Shown one piece after another: positions 7,951 to 17,370 of a stretch of DNA of 64,000 nucleotides. Made by a program: the position numbers and the translations under genes. The stretch's first letter is position 1. Each line of letters opens with the position of its first letter. The stretch is taken from assembly GCA_030645535.1 (NCBI GenBank), contig JAUSNM010000076.1, forward strand, positions 1 to 64,000, given 5' to 3'. The notes beneath the pieces were generated by a model that saw only the letters and a program-made list of their open reading frames with translations, searched no databases and had not been told where the DNA came from. Source of the DNA: Gallionella sp. GTDB lineage: Bacteria; Pseudomonadota; Gammaproteobacteria; Burkholderiales; Gallionellaceae.

Positions 7951-9222
7951 TTACTTCAGTTTCTCAATGCCCATGATTTTGAGGATGCTGCCCTCGTAGA
8001 ACGGGTCGGACGTGCCTTTCTTCATTTTTCGGATGAAGTATTTTTCGAAAGCAATCTTGGCCAGATGCACCCACTTGCCCTCGGAGAACCAGCTCACGTT
8101 ACGCGGCGGAATCTGCGGTATTGCCACGAAGGCTACACCGTTGTCGCCGAAGTCGGCCAGGCAGATGGCGTTCCAGGTCGCTTCCTTGTCTGCCGGGGTT
8201 CCGGTCAGATCGGCATGGATGTTGTAAACAGTGGCAGTTACCATGGATTCGATCATGTAACCGGTTTTGGGTGTGCCGACCGGAATCGGCGTAGGTTCCA
8301 CCGGCGGAATCGCGACGCAGACGCCCACGGCGAAGATGTTTTTGTACTTCAGGTTGCGCTGATGTTTGTCCACGATGACGAAACCGCGTGCCTGGACCAG
8401 TCCCTCGATGCCGAACACGGCATCCACCCCCTTGAATGCAGGCAGCATCATGCTGTAGTTGAACGGCAGTTCGTGCTTTTTAATTTCCGCACCCATGTCG
8501 TCGTGTTCGGTGACAAACATTTTGCCAGCTTCCACACGGGTTACTTTGGCGTTGCAGATCCATTTGATGTGCTTTTCGCGCATGCCCGATTCGAGGATAC
8601 CCTTGGAGTCGCCCACGCCGCCCAGGCCGAGGTGACCGATGTAAGGCTCTGCGGTGACGAAAGTCATCGGTACTCTGTTGCGCAATTTACGACGACGCAA
8701 GTCCGTATCAATGATGAAGGCATATTCGTAGGCCGGCCCGTAGCAGGATGCTCCCTGCACCGCACCGACCACGACGGGGCCGGGATCATTGCAGAACTGC
8801 TCCCATTCATCGTGTGATTTCATGGCGTGATCAACGTGGCAGACGGAGTGGGTATGACCGCCATGCGGACCCAGCCCTTCGACCTCGTCAAAGGCAAGTT
8901 TAGGGCCGGTGGCAATGACAAGATAATCGTAATCGACTGTCTGTCCGTCATTCAGTTTCAGCTGGTTTTTTTCGGGATGGACGCGACGTACACCGGTCGA
9001 GATGAAGTTGATTCCCTTGCGCTCAAGGTAAGTGCGCACCGGAAATTCAACCTGCTTGCGCTCGCGCCATTTGACCCCCACCCAGGGGTTGGACGGAACA
9101 AAACAAAAATTCTCGCTGTCCGAGATGACCGTGACCTGGTGCTTCTTGTCCAGCTTGTGGCGCATTTCGTAGGCTGCGGGCATGCCGCCGAGACCTGCTC
9201 CCATGATTACGATATGTGCCAT
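7951..9222 (-). CDS. sqr: Sulfide:quinone oxidoreductase, type I
   Basis: A 423-residue flavoprotein that oxidises sulfide to polysulfide or sulfur and reduces quinone at the membrane. FAD-binding [13 protein letters not shown] lies at the N terminus, and IATGP and AIPP-type NAD-fold motifs follow. The three catalytic cysteines known from the Acidithiobacillus enzyme are at the matching places: Cys128 (HSVCHVDHA), Cys160 ([11 protein letters not shown]) and Cys354 ([10 protein letters not shown]). An extra Cys302 is present. The amphipathic C-terminal region ([20 protein letters not shown]) is the membrane-contact part. It follows a NarL-type regulator by 62 bases, which suggests regulated expression. 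Confidence 0.93.
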   Translation of the reverse strand: MAHIVIMGAGLGGMPAAYEMRHKLDKKHQVTVISDSENFCFVPSNPWVGVKWRERKQVEFPVRTYLERKGINFISTGVRRVHPEKNQLKLNDGQTVDYDYLVIATGPKLAFDEVEGLGPHGGHTHSVCHVDHAMKSHDEWEQFCNDPGPVVVGAVQGASCYGPAYEYAFIIDTDLRRRKLRNRVPMTFVTAEPYIGHLGLGGVGDSKGILESGMREKHIKWICNAKVTRVEAGKMFVTEHDDMGAEIKKHELPFNYSMMLPAFKGVDAVFGIEGLVQARGFVIVDKHQRNLKYKNIFAVGVCVAIPPVEPTPIPVGTPKTGYMIESMVTATVYNIHADLTGTPADKEATWNAICLADFGDNGVAFVAIPQIPPRNVSWFSEGKWVHLAKIAFEKYFIRKMKKGTSDPFYEGSILKIMGIEKLK

Positions 9223-9284
9223 GTTTTTCTCATCTCTTGTGATTGATCAAAGGACTTTTGATTGCTGCTGATTTTACGAAGCGG

Positions 9285-9959
9285 TCAGTTTTGTGACGCT
9301 TCATTGTCATGCTGAGTGTCTTGTTCCTTGGTGAACAGGACTGCGGCCTTCACCCGTGACGACAGATTGAGCTTGTTCAAAATGTGACGCACATGCTGCT
9401 TTACCGTGTCATAACTGATCTTCAAGGTCAGTGCGATCGCCTTGTTGCTCTCGCCACGTGATAACAATTGCAGGATTTCGCGCTCACGCTCAGTCAGTAA
9501 TTTAAGCGAGTTCTTGGTTTCCTGTCCGGGTTGTTCATCGCGCAACATTTCAATCATCTTTACCGTCATGGCGGGCGCTACGACCAGTTCACCCGCGGCG
9601 ACGCGGCGGATCGCATCGACCACGTCATCGGGTGCCATATCTTTGAGTAAATAGCCGCGCACGCCGGCTCGTATCGCATTCTTCAGGTCAACTTCTGAAT
9701 CGCTCATCGTGAGCATGATGGCAGTTGTGAGGTACCCTTCTTTGCGCAGTTGATTCAGCAGCGAGATGCCGTCCAGCGGTTTCATGCGTAAATCAACGAT
9801 CAGCAGATCGGGTTTTGCATCCAGCAATTTGTGCAATTCACTGACGTTGTCGGTGGCGCCAAGCACATCGAAGTCGTAGCAATTGGCCAGCAGCTCACTT
9901 AAGCCCCGGCGACACAGGCATTGGTCATCAACCAGCACGATTCTCAGCTTGTCACTCAT
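9285..9959 (-). CDS. NarL/FixJ-family response regulator
   Basis: 224 residues: receiver domain (LVDDQ, phospho-Asp in LLIVDLRMKPLDG, Lys in GYLLKDMAPDD) and a LuxR-type helix-turn-helix (LTEREREILQLLSRGESNKA, then IALTLKISYDTVKQHVRHIL). The start at 9959 (MSDKLRIVLVDD) begins the receiver directly and overlaps the kinase gene by 8 bases; a longer frame to 10034 adds unrelated residues. Its partner is the kinase just upstream. Gene order suggests it controls sqr and perhaps the divergent soeABC operon (inference). Confidence 0.92.
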   Translation of the reverse strand: MSDKLRIVLVDDQCLCRRGLSELLANCYDFDVLGATDNVSELHKLLDAKPDLLIVDLRMKPLDGISLLNQLRKEGYLTTAIMLTMSDSEVDLKNAIRAGVRGYLLKDMAPDDVVDAIRRVAAGELVVAPAMTVKMIEMLRDEQPGQETKNSLKLLTEREREILQLLSRGESNKAIALTLKISYDTVKQHVRHILNKLNLSSRVKAAVLFTKEQDTQHDNEASQN

Positions 9960-11205
9960 TTGTTGCTCTCCAGTCCATCGATGGTTCGGGGAAAAATAAT
10001 TGCACTTGGGTACCCTGCCCGGCGGCACTTTCAACCTTGATGGTGCCGCCTATCTTGTGTGCCCGTTCACGCATGATCATCATGCCATAATGCCCTTCAA
10101 CCGGAGAGAAGGTTGACGCGCCAATACCGTTGTCCTCAACGGTGATAACGTAGTAGCCAAAGTGTGCATCGACGAACAGGCGCGCATGTGTCGCGCCGGA
10201 ATGTCTGGCGATGTTGTTCAGCGCCTCATGGACAACATAGTAGGTCTGAATTTCATGTTCAAGCGGCAGGTCGAGATCGACCAGCCGGTTGTGATATTCG
10301 AGCACGATTTTGTTGCGTTTGCTAAATTCAGTTGTCAGGTCATGTAATGCAGCAGACAACCCGCCGTGATTCATCTCACAGCGAAAGTTAGTGACCAGTT
10401 CGCGTGCGCTCTTTTGCGCAATCTCCAGCGCCTCATCCACATCGATGGCATATTTGGTCGACATCAGTTTATTGCCGTGGCGTGTGGCTTCGAGCAGCAG
10501 GCTGACGCGCATGCGTGCGTAAGTCAGGGTTTGCGCCAACGAATCATGAATGTCATTTGCAATCGCAAGACGTGCGGCAAGCCGCTCAATGCGTTGAGCT
10601 TCCCGATTCACGTATGAGTGCTCCACGGCCGCGCTCATCATTTCGGCAAAAGCGGCTACGGTATTAATGGAAAGATTCGCAGCTTCGTGTGTGGTGTTAA
10701 AAAATAGTGTCAGAATACCCAGCGGGGAGCCGGGTGTGTTGGACGATTCAAGCGGAGTGGTAATCAGTGACTGGAAGCTGCAATCAGTATGCCGGCAGCT
10801 TTGCCGCCATGTGCAGGTGCTGATGTCTGACGTATGGATGGTCTTGCCGAGGTTCGCTATATCGTTGGCTTCGCAATCCAAACCGGTAAAGCCTTCTGCT
10901 TCTTCTTGCAGTTCGCTGGAGAACCCCGCCGAGCTGATGATAGGCAAACTGAGACCATCAGAGGAGATTAAGCGCACTAATCCGGCCGAAGCGCCGACTG
11001 TGTTGATGGTGTTAGTCAGAAAAATTTCCAGCAACGTTTTGAGTTCGCCAATGCGCGGGGCAGAAAATTCGTGCGTCAGGCAAACCTCAGCGCCGCCGTC
11101 CTTTCCGGGGGGCGTAAATTCCGGATCGCGTATCCATGAAAATTCACTGGAAACAACGTCTGAACGAATGGGAATTGTTTTTTTGCGCATTAATCTGGCA
11201 GCCAT
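9952..11205 (-). CDS. Cytosolic GAF-domain sensor histidine kinase (NarX-like)
   Basis: 417 residues without membrane helices. A GAF domain covers about residues 50-205 and contains Cys-rich DISTCTWRQSCRHTDCSFQS, which could bind a cofactor or sense redox state. It is followed by a HisKA_3 region with the phosphorylated His in ANDIHDSLAQTL and a HATPase domain (EALNNIARHS, VEDNGIG). The architecture is like the C-terminal part of NarX. Start could be M1 (11205) or M6 (11190). The gene is divergent from soeABC across 215 bases. The cluster of cysteines in the GAF domain is a plausible sulfur or redox sensor (inference). Confidence 0.9.
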   Translation of the reverse strand: MAARLMRKKTIPIRSDVVSSEFSWIRDPEFTPPGKDGGAEVCLTHEFSAPRIGELKTLLEIFLTNTINTVGASAGLVRLISSDGLSLPIISSAGFSSELQEEAEGFTGLDCEANDIANLGKTIHTSDISTCTWRQSCRHTDCSFQSLITTPLESSNTPGSPLGILTLFFNTTHEAANLSINTVAAFAEMMSAAVEHSYVNREAQRIERLAARLAIANDIHDSLAQTLTYARMRVSLLLEATRHGNKLMSTKYAIDVDEALEIAQKSARELVTNFRCEMNHGGLSAALHDLTTEFSKRNKIVLEYHNRLVDLDLPLEHEIQTYYVVHEALNNIARHSGATHARLFVDAHFGYYVITVEDNGIGASTFSPVEGHYGMMIMRERAHKIGGTIKVESAAGQGTQVQLFFPEPSMDWRATNE

Positions 11206-11420
11206 ACCCCGAAAAAACTAACGACAGGTTAAGTGTATTTCGCCTAAATATCAACAAGCTAATTTTAAAATGGCTTTTTACACCATCAGGGTTATACCCG
11301 TCCTCACCCGATGTGGTTATAGACACGCAGTTGCACAATTGCGCCTAATAGAGGGACTCGCAGAATATCGCGTGTTGGTAATGAATTTTCTGACTATGCG
11401 AAGCGAAAAGAACCTTACAC
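11206..11420. promoter_or_regulatory. Divergent promoter region between sensor kinase and soeA
   Basis: 215 bases between two divergent start codons. It contains the dyad GGGT-TAT-ACCC (11289-11299) and the heptamer AAGTGTA (11231-11237). A relative of that heptamer recurs upstream of the TusE-like gene and of the bc1 operon. Binding by the adjacent NarL-type regulator is possible but unproven. Confidence 0.35.
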
Positions 11421-14327
11421 ATGTCCCAGCCTATACACGATCCAATTTCTGCTCCCATGCCCGATGCGTCCACCGAGATGCGTACCACCACCTGTTACAT
11501 GTGCGCCTGTCGCTGCGGCATTCGTGTCCATCTGCGCAATGGAGAGGTGCGCTACATCGAGGGCAATCCTGATCATCCTCTGAACAAGGGTGTCATCTGT
11601 GCCAAGGGCGGCTCCGGCATCATGAAGCAATATTCTCCGGCCCGGTTGACCAAGCCTTTGCGGCGCAAGCCGGGATCTGAGCGCGGCGCCAACGAGTTCG
11701 AGGAGATCAGCTGGGAAGAGACATTCGATATCTTGGAGAAGCGGCTGTCCCACCTGCGTGCCACCGACCCGAAGAAATTTGCGCTGTTCACCGGACGCGA
11801 CCAGATGCAGGCGCTGACAGGTTTGTTCGCGCGCCAGTTTGGCACGCCCAATTATGCGGCACATGGCGGCTTCTGCTCGGTCAATATGGCAGCAGGCATG
11901 ATCTACACGATCGGCGGTTCGTTTTGGGAATTCGGCGGTCCTGATCTGGAACGAGCCAAAGTCTTCTACATGATCGGCACGGCTGAAGATCACCACTCCA
12001 ACCCTCTGAAGAGCGCTCTGGGTGACTTCAAACGCAATGGCGGGCGCTTTGTTGCCATCAATCCGGTGCGCAGCGGCTATGCGGCCATCGCGGATGAGTG
12101 GATCCCGATCAAGCCGGGTACGGATGGTGCGCTGATTCTGGCGATCATCCGCGAGATCATCGCGCTGGGTCTGTACGACCGCGATTTTCTGGCACGCTAT
12201 ACCAATTCCGGTCAGCTGGTGAATCAGGATGAAGCCAGTAATGAATTCGGCATGATGCTGCGCAATCCTGAAGGCGATGTCGTCAATCCGCTGCGTCCGC
12301 ACAACTTCTACTGGTGGGACCGATTGACCAACCAGCCTGTACCCGATCATACCAAGGGTGCTGATCCTACGCTGTACGGCAGTTTTTCGATGCCGGACGG
12401 CACGCCGGTGAAACCCGCATTCCAGTTGTTGAAAGAACGCGTCGCAGACTGTACGCCTGAGTGGGCCGCAGAAATCACCGGCATCGATGCTGCAACCATC
12501 AAGCGCATTGCGCATGAAATGGGAATTACCGCGCGCGACCAGAAGATCGAGTTGCCGATTCCGTGGACGGACTGGTGGGGTGAAGAACATGAAACGGTGA
12601 CCGGAAATCCGGTTGCGTTCCACGCGATGCGTGGCCTGGCAGCGCACTCCAACGGCTTTCAGACGATACGCTCGCTGGCGATTCTGATGTCGCTGCTGGG
12701 TACCATCGACCGTCCCGGTGGCTTCCGCCACAAGGCGCCTTATCCGCGCGCAATTCCGCCCAACGCTCGTCCGCCTAAGGGACCTGAAGGCGTGCAGCCG
12801 AACACGCCGCTGGGCGGCGCGCCGCTGGGCTGGCCGGAAACGCCGGATGATTTGTTTGTCGATGCGGAAGGTCAGCCGGTGCGCATCGATAAGGCATTCT
12901 CCTGGGAGCATCCGCTGTCGGCGCATGGTCTGATGCACAATGTCATCACCAACGCATGGCGCGGGGATCCGTATCCGATCGACACTTTGTTGCTGTTCAT
13001 GGCCAATATGGCCTGGAATTCGAGCATGAACACGTCGCAAGTGCGCGACATGCTGGTCGACAAGAATGCTGACGGCGGCTACAAGATTCCATTCATCGTC
13101 GTGTGCGACGCGTTCCAGTCCGAAACGACTGCGTTTGCCGATCTGATTCTGCCGGACACGACCTATCTGGAGCGCCACGATTGCATGTCCATGCTGGATC
13201 GCCCGATCTCTGAATTTGACGGTCCTGTGGATGCCGTGCGCATTCCTGTTGTATCACCCAAGGGTGAATGCAAGCCGTTCCAGGAAGTGATCATCGAACT
13301 GGCGGGCCGCCTCAAGTTGCCTGCATTCACCACGGCGGAAGGCGCTCGCAAGTTCAAGGGTTACCCCGATTTCGTGATCAACTATGAAACAGCGCCGGGT
13401 TCCGGTATCGGTTTTCTGGCGGGTTGGCGCGGCAAGGAGGGTGACAAGGCCATGCGTGGCGAACCCAATCCGAATCAGTGGGAGATGTATGAGAAGAACG
13501 GTTGTTTCTTCCAGTATCATCTGCCGCCTTCCAGTCAGTACATGCGTAACTGGAACAAGGAATACATGGAGTGGGCGCAACAGGCAGGCTTGCGCCGCGA
13601 CAATGATCCTATCGTGATTCATATTTACTCCGAATTGCTGCAGGGCTTCCGCCTGGCGGCAGAGGGCAAGCGCGCGGGCAAGCAGCCGCCGGATGAATTA
13701 CGTGAGCGTATTTCTACCCATTTTGATCCGCTGCCTTTCTGGAGTCCGCAACTGGAAGATGCAGATACTGATCTGAAAAAGTTTCCGTTGAACGCACTGA
13801 CGCAACGGCCGATGGCGATGTACCACTCTTGGGATTCACAGAACGCGTGGCTGCGTCAGATTCATACCTATAATCACATGTACGTCAATTCACGCACCGC
13901 CGAAGAGGCCGGGATTGCCGATGGCGGCTGGATGTGGGCCGAATCTAAATGGGGTAAGGTGCGCTGCATGTGCCGCTACTCGGAAGCAGTTGAACCCGGT
14001 ACGGTGTGGACCTGGAATGCAATCGGCAAAGCGTCCGGTGCGTGGAATCTGACTAAAGATGCCAACGAATCGCAGCAGGGATTTTTGCTCAACCACCTGA
14101 TCTCGGAAGAACTGAGTCCCAGAGCTAACGGTAAACGCCATTCCAATTCAGATCCGATTACAGGGCAAGCGGCGTGGTACGACGTGCGAGTGCGCATCTA
14201 TCCTGCAGAAGCGGGTGAGCCGGAACAAAGTTATCCACAGTTTCCGCCGATGAAACCCGTGCCGGGCATGAAGCAGCGAAAGATGGGCTGGCAAGCGTGG
14301 TTTGCAGGCAGGAAGGAGACCAAATGA
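11421..14327 (+). CDS. soeA: Sulfite dehydrogenase (quinone), molybdopterin subunit SoeA
   Basis: A 968-residue catalytic subunit of the DMSO-reductase superfamily. The N-terminal [4Fe-4S] ligands are in TTTCYMCACRCGIRV plus a later Cys in GVICAKGGSGIMKQYSPARL. A molybdopterin core and a C-terminal dinucleotide-binding domain follow. No Tat signal is present, which fits SoeABC, the cytoplasm-facing enzyme that oxidises sulfite to sulfate and reduces quinone. Neighbouring soeB and soeC complete the complex; soeB overlaps its stop by ATGA. Alternatives in this family are polysulfide or tetrathionate reductases, but the SoeC type and the adjacent TauE and TusA genes favour sulfite oxidation. Confidence 0.9.
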   Translation: MSQPIHDPISAPMPDASTEMRTTTCYMCACRCGIRVHLRNGEVRYIEGNPDHPLNKGVICAKGGSGIMKQYSPARLTKPLRRKPGSERGANEFEEISWEETFDILEKRLSHLRATDPKKFALFTGRDQMQALTGLFARQFGTPNYAAHGGFCSVNMAAGMIYTIGGSFWEFGGPDLERAKVFYMIGTAEDHHSNPLKSALGDFKRNGGRFVAINPVRSGYAAIADEWIPIKPGTDGALILAIIREIIALGLYDRDFLARYTNSGQLVNQDEASNEFGMMLRNPEGDVVNPLRPHNFYWWDRLTNQPVPDHTKGADPTLYGSFSMPDGTPVKPAFQLLKERVADCTPEWAAEITGIDAATIKRIAHEMGITARDQKIELPIPWTDWWGEEHETVTGNPVAFHAMRGLAAHSNGFQTIRSLAILMSLLGTIDRPGGFRHKAPYPRAIPPNARPPKGPEGVQPNTPLGGAPLGWPETPDDLFVDAEGQPVRIDKAFSWEHPLSAHGLMHNVITNAWRGDPYPIDTLLLFMANMAWNSSMNTSQVRDMLVDKNADGGYKIPFIVVCDAFQSETTAFADLILPDTTYLERHDCMSMLDRPISEFDGPVDAVRIPVVSPKGECKPFQEVIIELAGRLKLPAFTTAEGARKFKGYPDFVINYETAPGSGIGFLAGWRGKEGDKAMRGEPNPNQWEMYEKNGCFFQYHLPPSSQYMRNWNKEYMEWAQQAGLRRDNDPIVIHIYSELLQGFRLAAEGKRAGKQPPDELRERISTHFDPLPFWSPQLEDADTDLKKFPLNALTQRPMAMYHSWDSQNAWLRQIHTYNHMYVNSRTAEEAGIADGGWMWAESKWGKVRCMCRYSEAVEPGTVWTWNAIGKASGAWNLTKDANESQQGFLLNHLISEELSPRANGKRHSNSDPITGQAAWYDVRVRIYPAEAGEPEQSYPQFPPMKPVPGMKQRKMGWQAWFAGRKETK

Positions 14328-15046
14328 CACAACTCGCATTAGTTATTGATTTGAATGTTTGCGTTGGCTGCCACGCCTGCGTAACTAACTGCAAGCAATG
14401 GAATACTTCGGGTGCGGCCGGTGCATTGACTGACTTCAACCCTTACGAGGCTGAGCCGAACGGCACGTTCTTCAATCGCGTTCAGACCTTCGAGGTGGGT
14501 ACCTTCCCGAATACCGAGACGGTGCATTTTCCGAAATCCTGCCTGCATTGCGAAGATCCGCCTTGTGTGCCGGTATGCCCGACAGGTGCGTCCTATAAGC
14601 GTAAATCGGATGGCATTGTGCTGGTCGATTATGACAAGTGCATCGGTTGCAAGTATTGTTCCTGGGCATGTCCTTACGGCGTGCGCGAGTTCGATGAACA
14701 GCGCCGCGTAATGACCAAGTGCACGCTGTGCGTGGACCGGATTTACGATGAAAAACTGCCGGAAGCCGAACGCAAGCCCTCGTGCGTCCTGGCTTGCCCG
14801 CCTGGCGCACGTCTGTTTGGCGATGTGCATGATCCCGAATCCGTGGTGTCGATTGCGATTCGCGAACGTGCCGGCTATGCGTTAATGCCGGAACACGCCA
14901 CACAGCCGGCCAATCATTACTTGCCGCGTCGCAAGACGGGATTCACGATCCGCGATGATGAACTGTACCGTGCCGATAATCCGCACAAGATTGATGGTGC
15001 GCCGTTCGATCGGGATCTTCCTCCTACCAACGAAGAGCTTAACTAA
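14324..15046 (+). CDS. soeB: SoeB iron-sulfur subunit
   Basis: 240 residues with four ferredoxin-type cysteine groups: CVGCHACVTNC near the N terminus, CLHCEDPPCVPVCPTGA, CIGCKYCSWACPYG, and CTLCVDRIYDEKLP with a later Cys in SCVLACPPGA. Such proteins wire the molybdenum subunit to the membrane anchor through four [4Fe-4S] clusters. ATG 14324 lies inside the soeA stop (ATGA) and has GGAGG upstream. No signal peptide, matching a cytoplasm-facing complex. Confidence 0.92.
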   Translation: MTQLALVIDLNVCVGCHACVTNCKQWNTSGAAGALTDFNPYEAEPNGTFFNRVQTFEVGTFPNTETVHFPKSCLHCEDPPCVPVCPTGASYKRKSDGIVLVDYDKCIGCKYCSWACPYGVREFDEQRRVMTKCTLCVDRIYDEKLPEAERKPSCVLACPPGARLFGDVHDPESVVSIAIRERAGYALMPEHATQPANHYLPRRKTGFTIRDDELYRADNPHKIDGAPFDRDLPPTNEELN

Positions 15047-15057
15047 GGAATAATTCA

Positions 15058-15960
15058 ATGCGTCCTGCTTTTTCCGTGCTTTTTTTGACCACGCTGATCG
15101 GCGCAGGTCAGGGCCTGTTCCTCGCGCTGTTTATGTGCGAATTGCTCGCTCCCGCCTCTGTCTCATCGAATTTTCTGGCAGGCGGCAGTGCGATCATCCT
15201 GGTGCTGTGCAGTCTGGGCCTGATCGCTTCATTCTTCCATCTGGGTCATCCCGAGCGTGCCTGGCGTTCGGCAATGATGTGGCGCACTTCCTGGTTGTCG
15301 CGTGAAGTGATTGCGCTGCCGGCCTTCATCGCGGTGGATTTTGCCTATGGTCTCGCGCACTGGACAGGCTTCGGCCATACGTTGCTGATCGGTACGGTCG
15401 GTGTCGTCATGGCGGTGGTGCTGTTTATCTGCACGGCGATGATCTACGCTGCGATCAAAGTGCTCAAAGAATGGTCGCATCCGCTGACGCTGGTCAATTT
15501 TACCTTGCTCGGCATCACCTCGGGCATGACGTTGGCCGCCGCTTATGCCGGTTTTTTTGCGCCTGATCTGACCGTGCCGCTGTCACAAGCCGCTTTTGTT
15601 TTGACTGTGCTGGCCTTGTTGATGCGCGGCGCCTCCTTGTGGCGCAATGCCCGGCTGACACCGGCCAGCACGCTGCAAAGTGCGATCGGGATACGTCATC
15701 CGCGCATTGTGCAAAAGGCACAGGGTGCGATGGGCGGCTCTTATAACACACGCGAATATTTTCATGGCAAGAGCATCAAGTTCGTGCGCGGCGTGATCGT
15801 TGTGATGATATTAGGCGTATTTGTGTTGCCGCTGGTGCTGGTGCTGACCCTGCCCTTGCTGGCCTTTGTTCTGCAATATATCGGCCTGTTGGCGGAGCGT
15901 TGGTACTTCTTCGCAGAAGCCAAACATCCGCAAAATCTTTACTATCAGGGTAATTCATAA
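15058..15960 (+). CDS. soeC: SoeC membrane anchor (DmsC/NrfD-like)
   Basis: 300 residues with eight or so hydrophobic helices and no haem motifs, as in DmsC-type quinol/quinone-binding anchors. The HLGHPERAWRS stretch after the second helix is characteristic. It takes electrons from SoeB to the quinone pool. It lies 11 bases after soeB and its stop codon overlaps the start of the exporter gene (TAATG). Confidence 0.9.
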   Translation: MRPAFSVLFLTTLIGAGQGLFLALFMCELLAPASVSSNFLAGGSAIILVLCSLGLIASFFHLGHPERAWRSAMMWRTSWLSREVIALPAFIAVDFAYGLAHWTGFGHTLLIGTVGVVMAVVLFICTAMIYAAIKVLKEWSHPLTLVNFTLLGITSGMTLAAAYAGFFAPDLTVPLSQAAFVLTVLALLMRGASLWRNARLTPASTLQSAIGIRHPRIVQKAQGAMGGSYNTREYFHGKSIKFVRGVIVVMILGVFVLPLVLVLTLPLLAFVLQYIGLLAERWYFFAEAKHPQNLYYQGNS

Positions 15961-16940
15961 TGCTGAATGGGGTCGTTTCCAGACTGCAGAACGCAGGTGG
16001 CCTGCTCAAGGCTAACGCACTGGTGTTGACGCTCACGCTGTCCTTGTTTACGGCAGGCGCCTATGCCGCCGAAAGTCTGCCGGCACCGGGCAGCATGCCC
16101 TGGTGGGGCTGGGCGCTGGCCTTGTTTGTCACCTGTTTCTTTCTGGGTATCGTCGCGGTGCCTTCCGGCGTGGGGGGCGGGGTGCTGTTCGTGCCTATCG
16201 TCGGCGGTTTCTTTCCGTTTCATCTGGACTTCGTGCGCGGCGCAGGTTTATTGGTCGCGCTGGCAAGCGCGCTGGCGGCGGGGCCTTCGCTGCTGCGTGG
16301 CGGTCTGGCCGATCTGAGGCTGGCGTTGCCGCTGGCCGTACTGGCTTCTGCCAGTTCCATCGCAGGCGCGATGATCGGTCTGGCCATCCCTGCAGCGCTG
16401 GTGCAGATTGCGCTGGGCGGCACGATCCTCGGCATCGTGGTGTTGATGGCGATGGCCAAGAAATCCGAGTTTCCTGAAGTTGCGCAACCGGACCGGCTGT
16501 CCAGCGTACTGTCCATCAACGGTATCTACCACGACGCGGCGAGCAATCAGAAAATCAACTGGCAAGTGCATCGCACACCGCAGGGCTTGGCGCTGTTCGT
16601 CGGTATCGGTTTTCTGGCCGGACTGTTCGGTATGGGCGCGGGCTGGGCCAATGTGCCGGTGCTGAATTTGCTGATGGGGGCACCGCTCAAGGTTTCTGCC
16701 GGCACATCCAGCTTCATTCTGACGTTGGTGGATTCCTCGGCGGCGTGGATTTACCTTAACAAGGGGGCAGTGCTTGCGATCATCGCCGTGCCATCGGTCA
16801 TCGGTATGATGCTGGGGGCGACAATAGGTGCGCGCCTGCTGCATGTGCTCAAAGCCTCTGTAGTGCGCAAAATGGTGATCTCGCTGCTGCTGTTTGCCGG
16901 GCTGCGTGCCTTGCTTAAAGGGTTGGGAATCTGGATATGA
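15960..16940 (+). CDS. TauE/SafE (TSUP) family membrane exporter
   Basis: 326 residues. A hydrophobic N-terminal segment ending in AGAYAAES could be a signal peptide or first helix. Two TSUP repeats follow, each with the glycine-rich motif: FLGIVAVPSGVGGGVLFVPI and FLAGLFGMGAGWANVPVLNL. The family moves sulfite, sulfoacetate, thiosulfate or other anions across the inner membrane. Overlap with soeC makes sulfite or sulfate export the likely job here (inference). Confidence 0.88.
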   Translation: MLNGVVSRLQNAGGLLKANALVLTLTLSLFTAGAYAAESLPAPGSMPWWGWALALFVTCFFLGIVAVPSGVGGGVLFVPIVGGFFPFHLDFVRGAGLLVALASALAAGPSLLRGGLADLRLALPLAVLASASSIAGAMIGLAIPAALVQIALGGTILGIVVLMAMAKKSEFPEVAQPDRLSSVLSINGIYHDAASNQKINWQVHRTPQGLALFVGIGFLAGLFGMGAGWANVPVLNLLMGAPLKVSAGTSSFILTLVDSSAAWIYLNKGAVLAIIAVPSVIGMMLGATIGARLLHVLKASVVRKMVISLLLFAGLRALLKGLGIWI

Positions 16941-17359
16941 GTACGATTAAAAAAGAATCATTCGTGTCCGAAGAACAACTGCGTTATGCGACCTGGCTGA
17001 GCTGGGGTGCGCGTTCCGGTTTGTTGATTCTCGTGTTGAGTTTTCTGGCTTATGTGCTTGGCTGGTTGCCAGCGCGTATTCCGCTGGAACAAATGCCCAA
17101 CATGTGGAATCTGTCCTCGCATGAGTACCTGCATCAAACCGGTGCCCCGACCGGCTGGCAATGGTTAAGTCTGGTAGGGCAAGGCGATTTTGCCGGATTG
17201 CTTGGCATAGCCTGGATGTCGGGTTGCTCGCTGCTGTGCCTGCTGGTTGTAATGCCGATTTATTCAAGGCGCCGGGACTGGGTGTTCGTGGTGCTGTGTG
17301 TCATTGCATTGCTGGTGCAGCTGCTGGCGGCATCCGGCATACTGACCGCCGGACATTAA
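16937..17359 (+). CDS. Small membrane protein of unknown function (140 aa)
   Basis: Three predicted helices: SGLLILVLSFLAYVLGWL, LLGIAWMSGCSLLCLLVVMP and WVFVVLCVIALLVQLLAASG. It resembles DUF1634-like partners often found with TSUP transporters, but I cannot confirm that family. Overlaps the exporter stop by four bases (ATGA), so it is translationally coupled and probably belongs to the same transport unit. A stronger annotation is not supported. Confidence 0.75.
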   Translation: MSTIKKESFVSEEQLRYATWLSWGARSGLLILVLSFLAYVLGWLPARIPLEQMPNMWNLSSHEYLHQTGAPTGWQWLSLVGQGDFAGLLGIAWMSGCSLLCLLVVMPIYSRRRDWVFVVLCVIALLVQLLAASGILTAGH

Positions 17360-17370
17360 GGAATAACACG

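Noticed and set aside
11415-13178. Long open frame of 587 codons antisense to soeA
   Set aside because: It lies opposite a clear catalytic subunit and its composition is Arg/His-rich; a shadow of the GC-biased gene.
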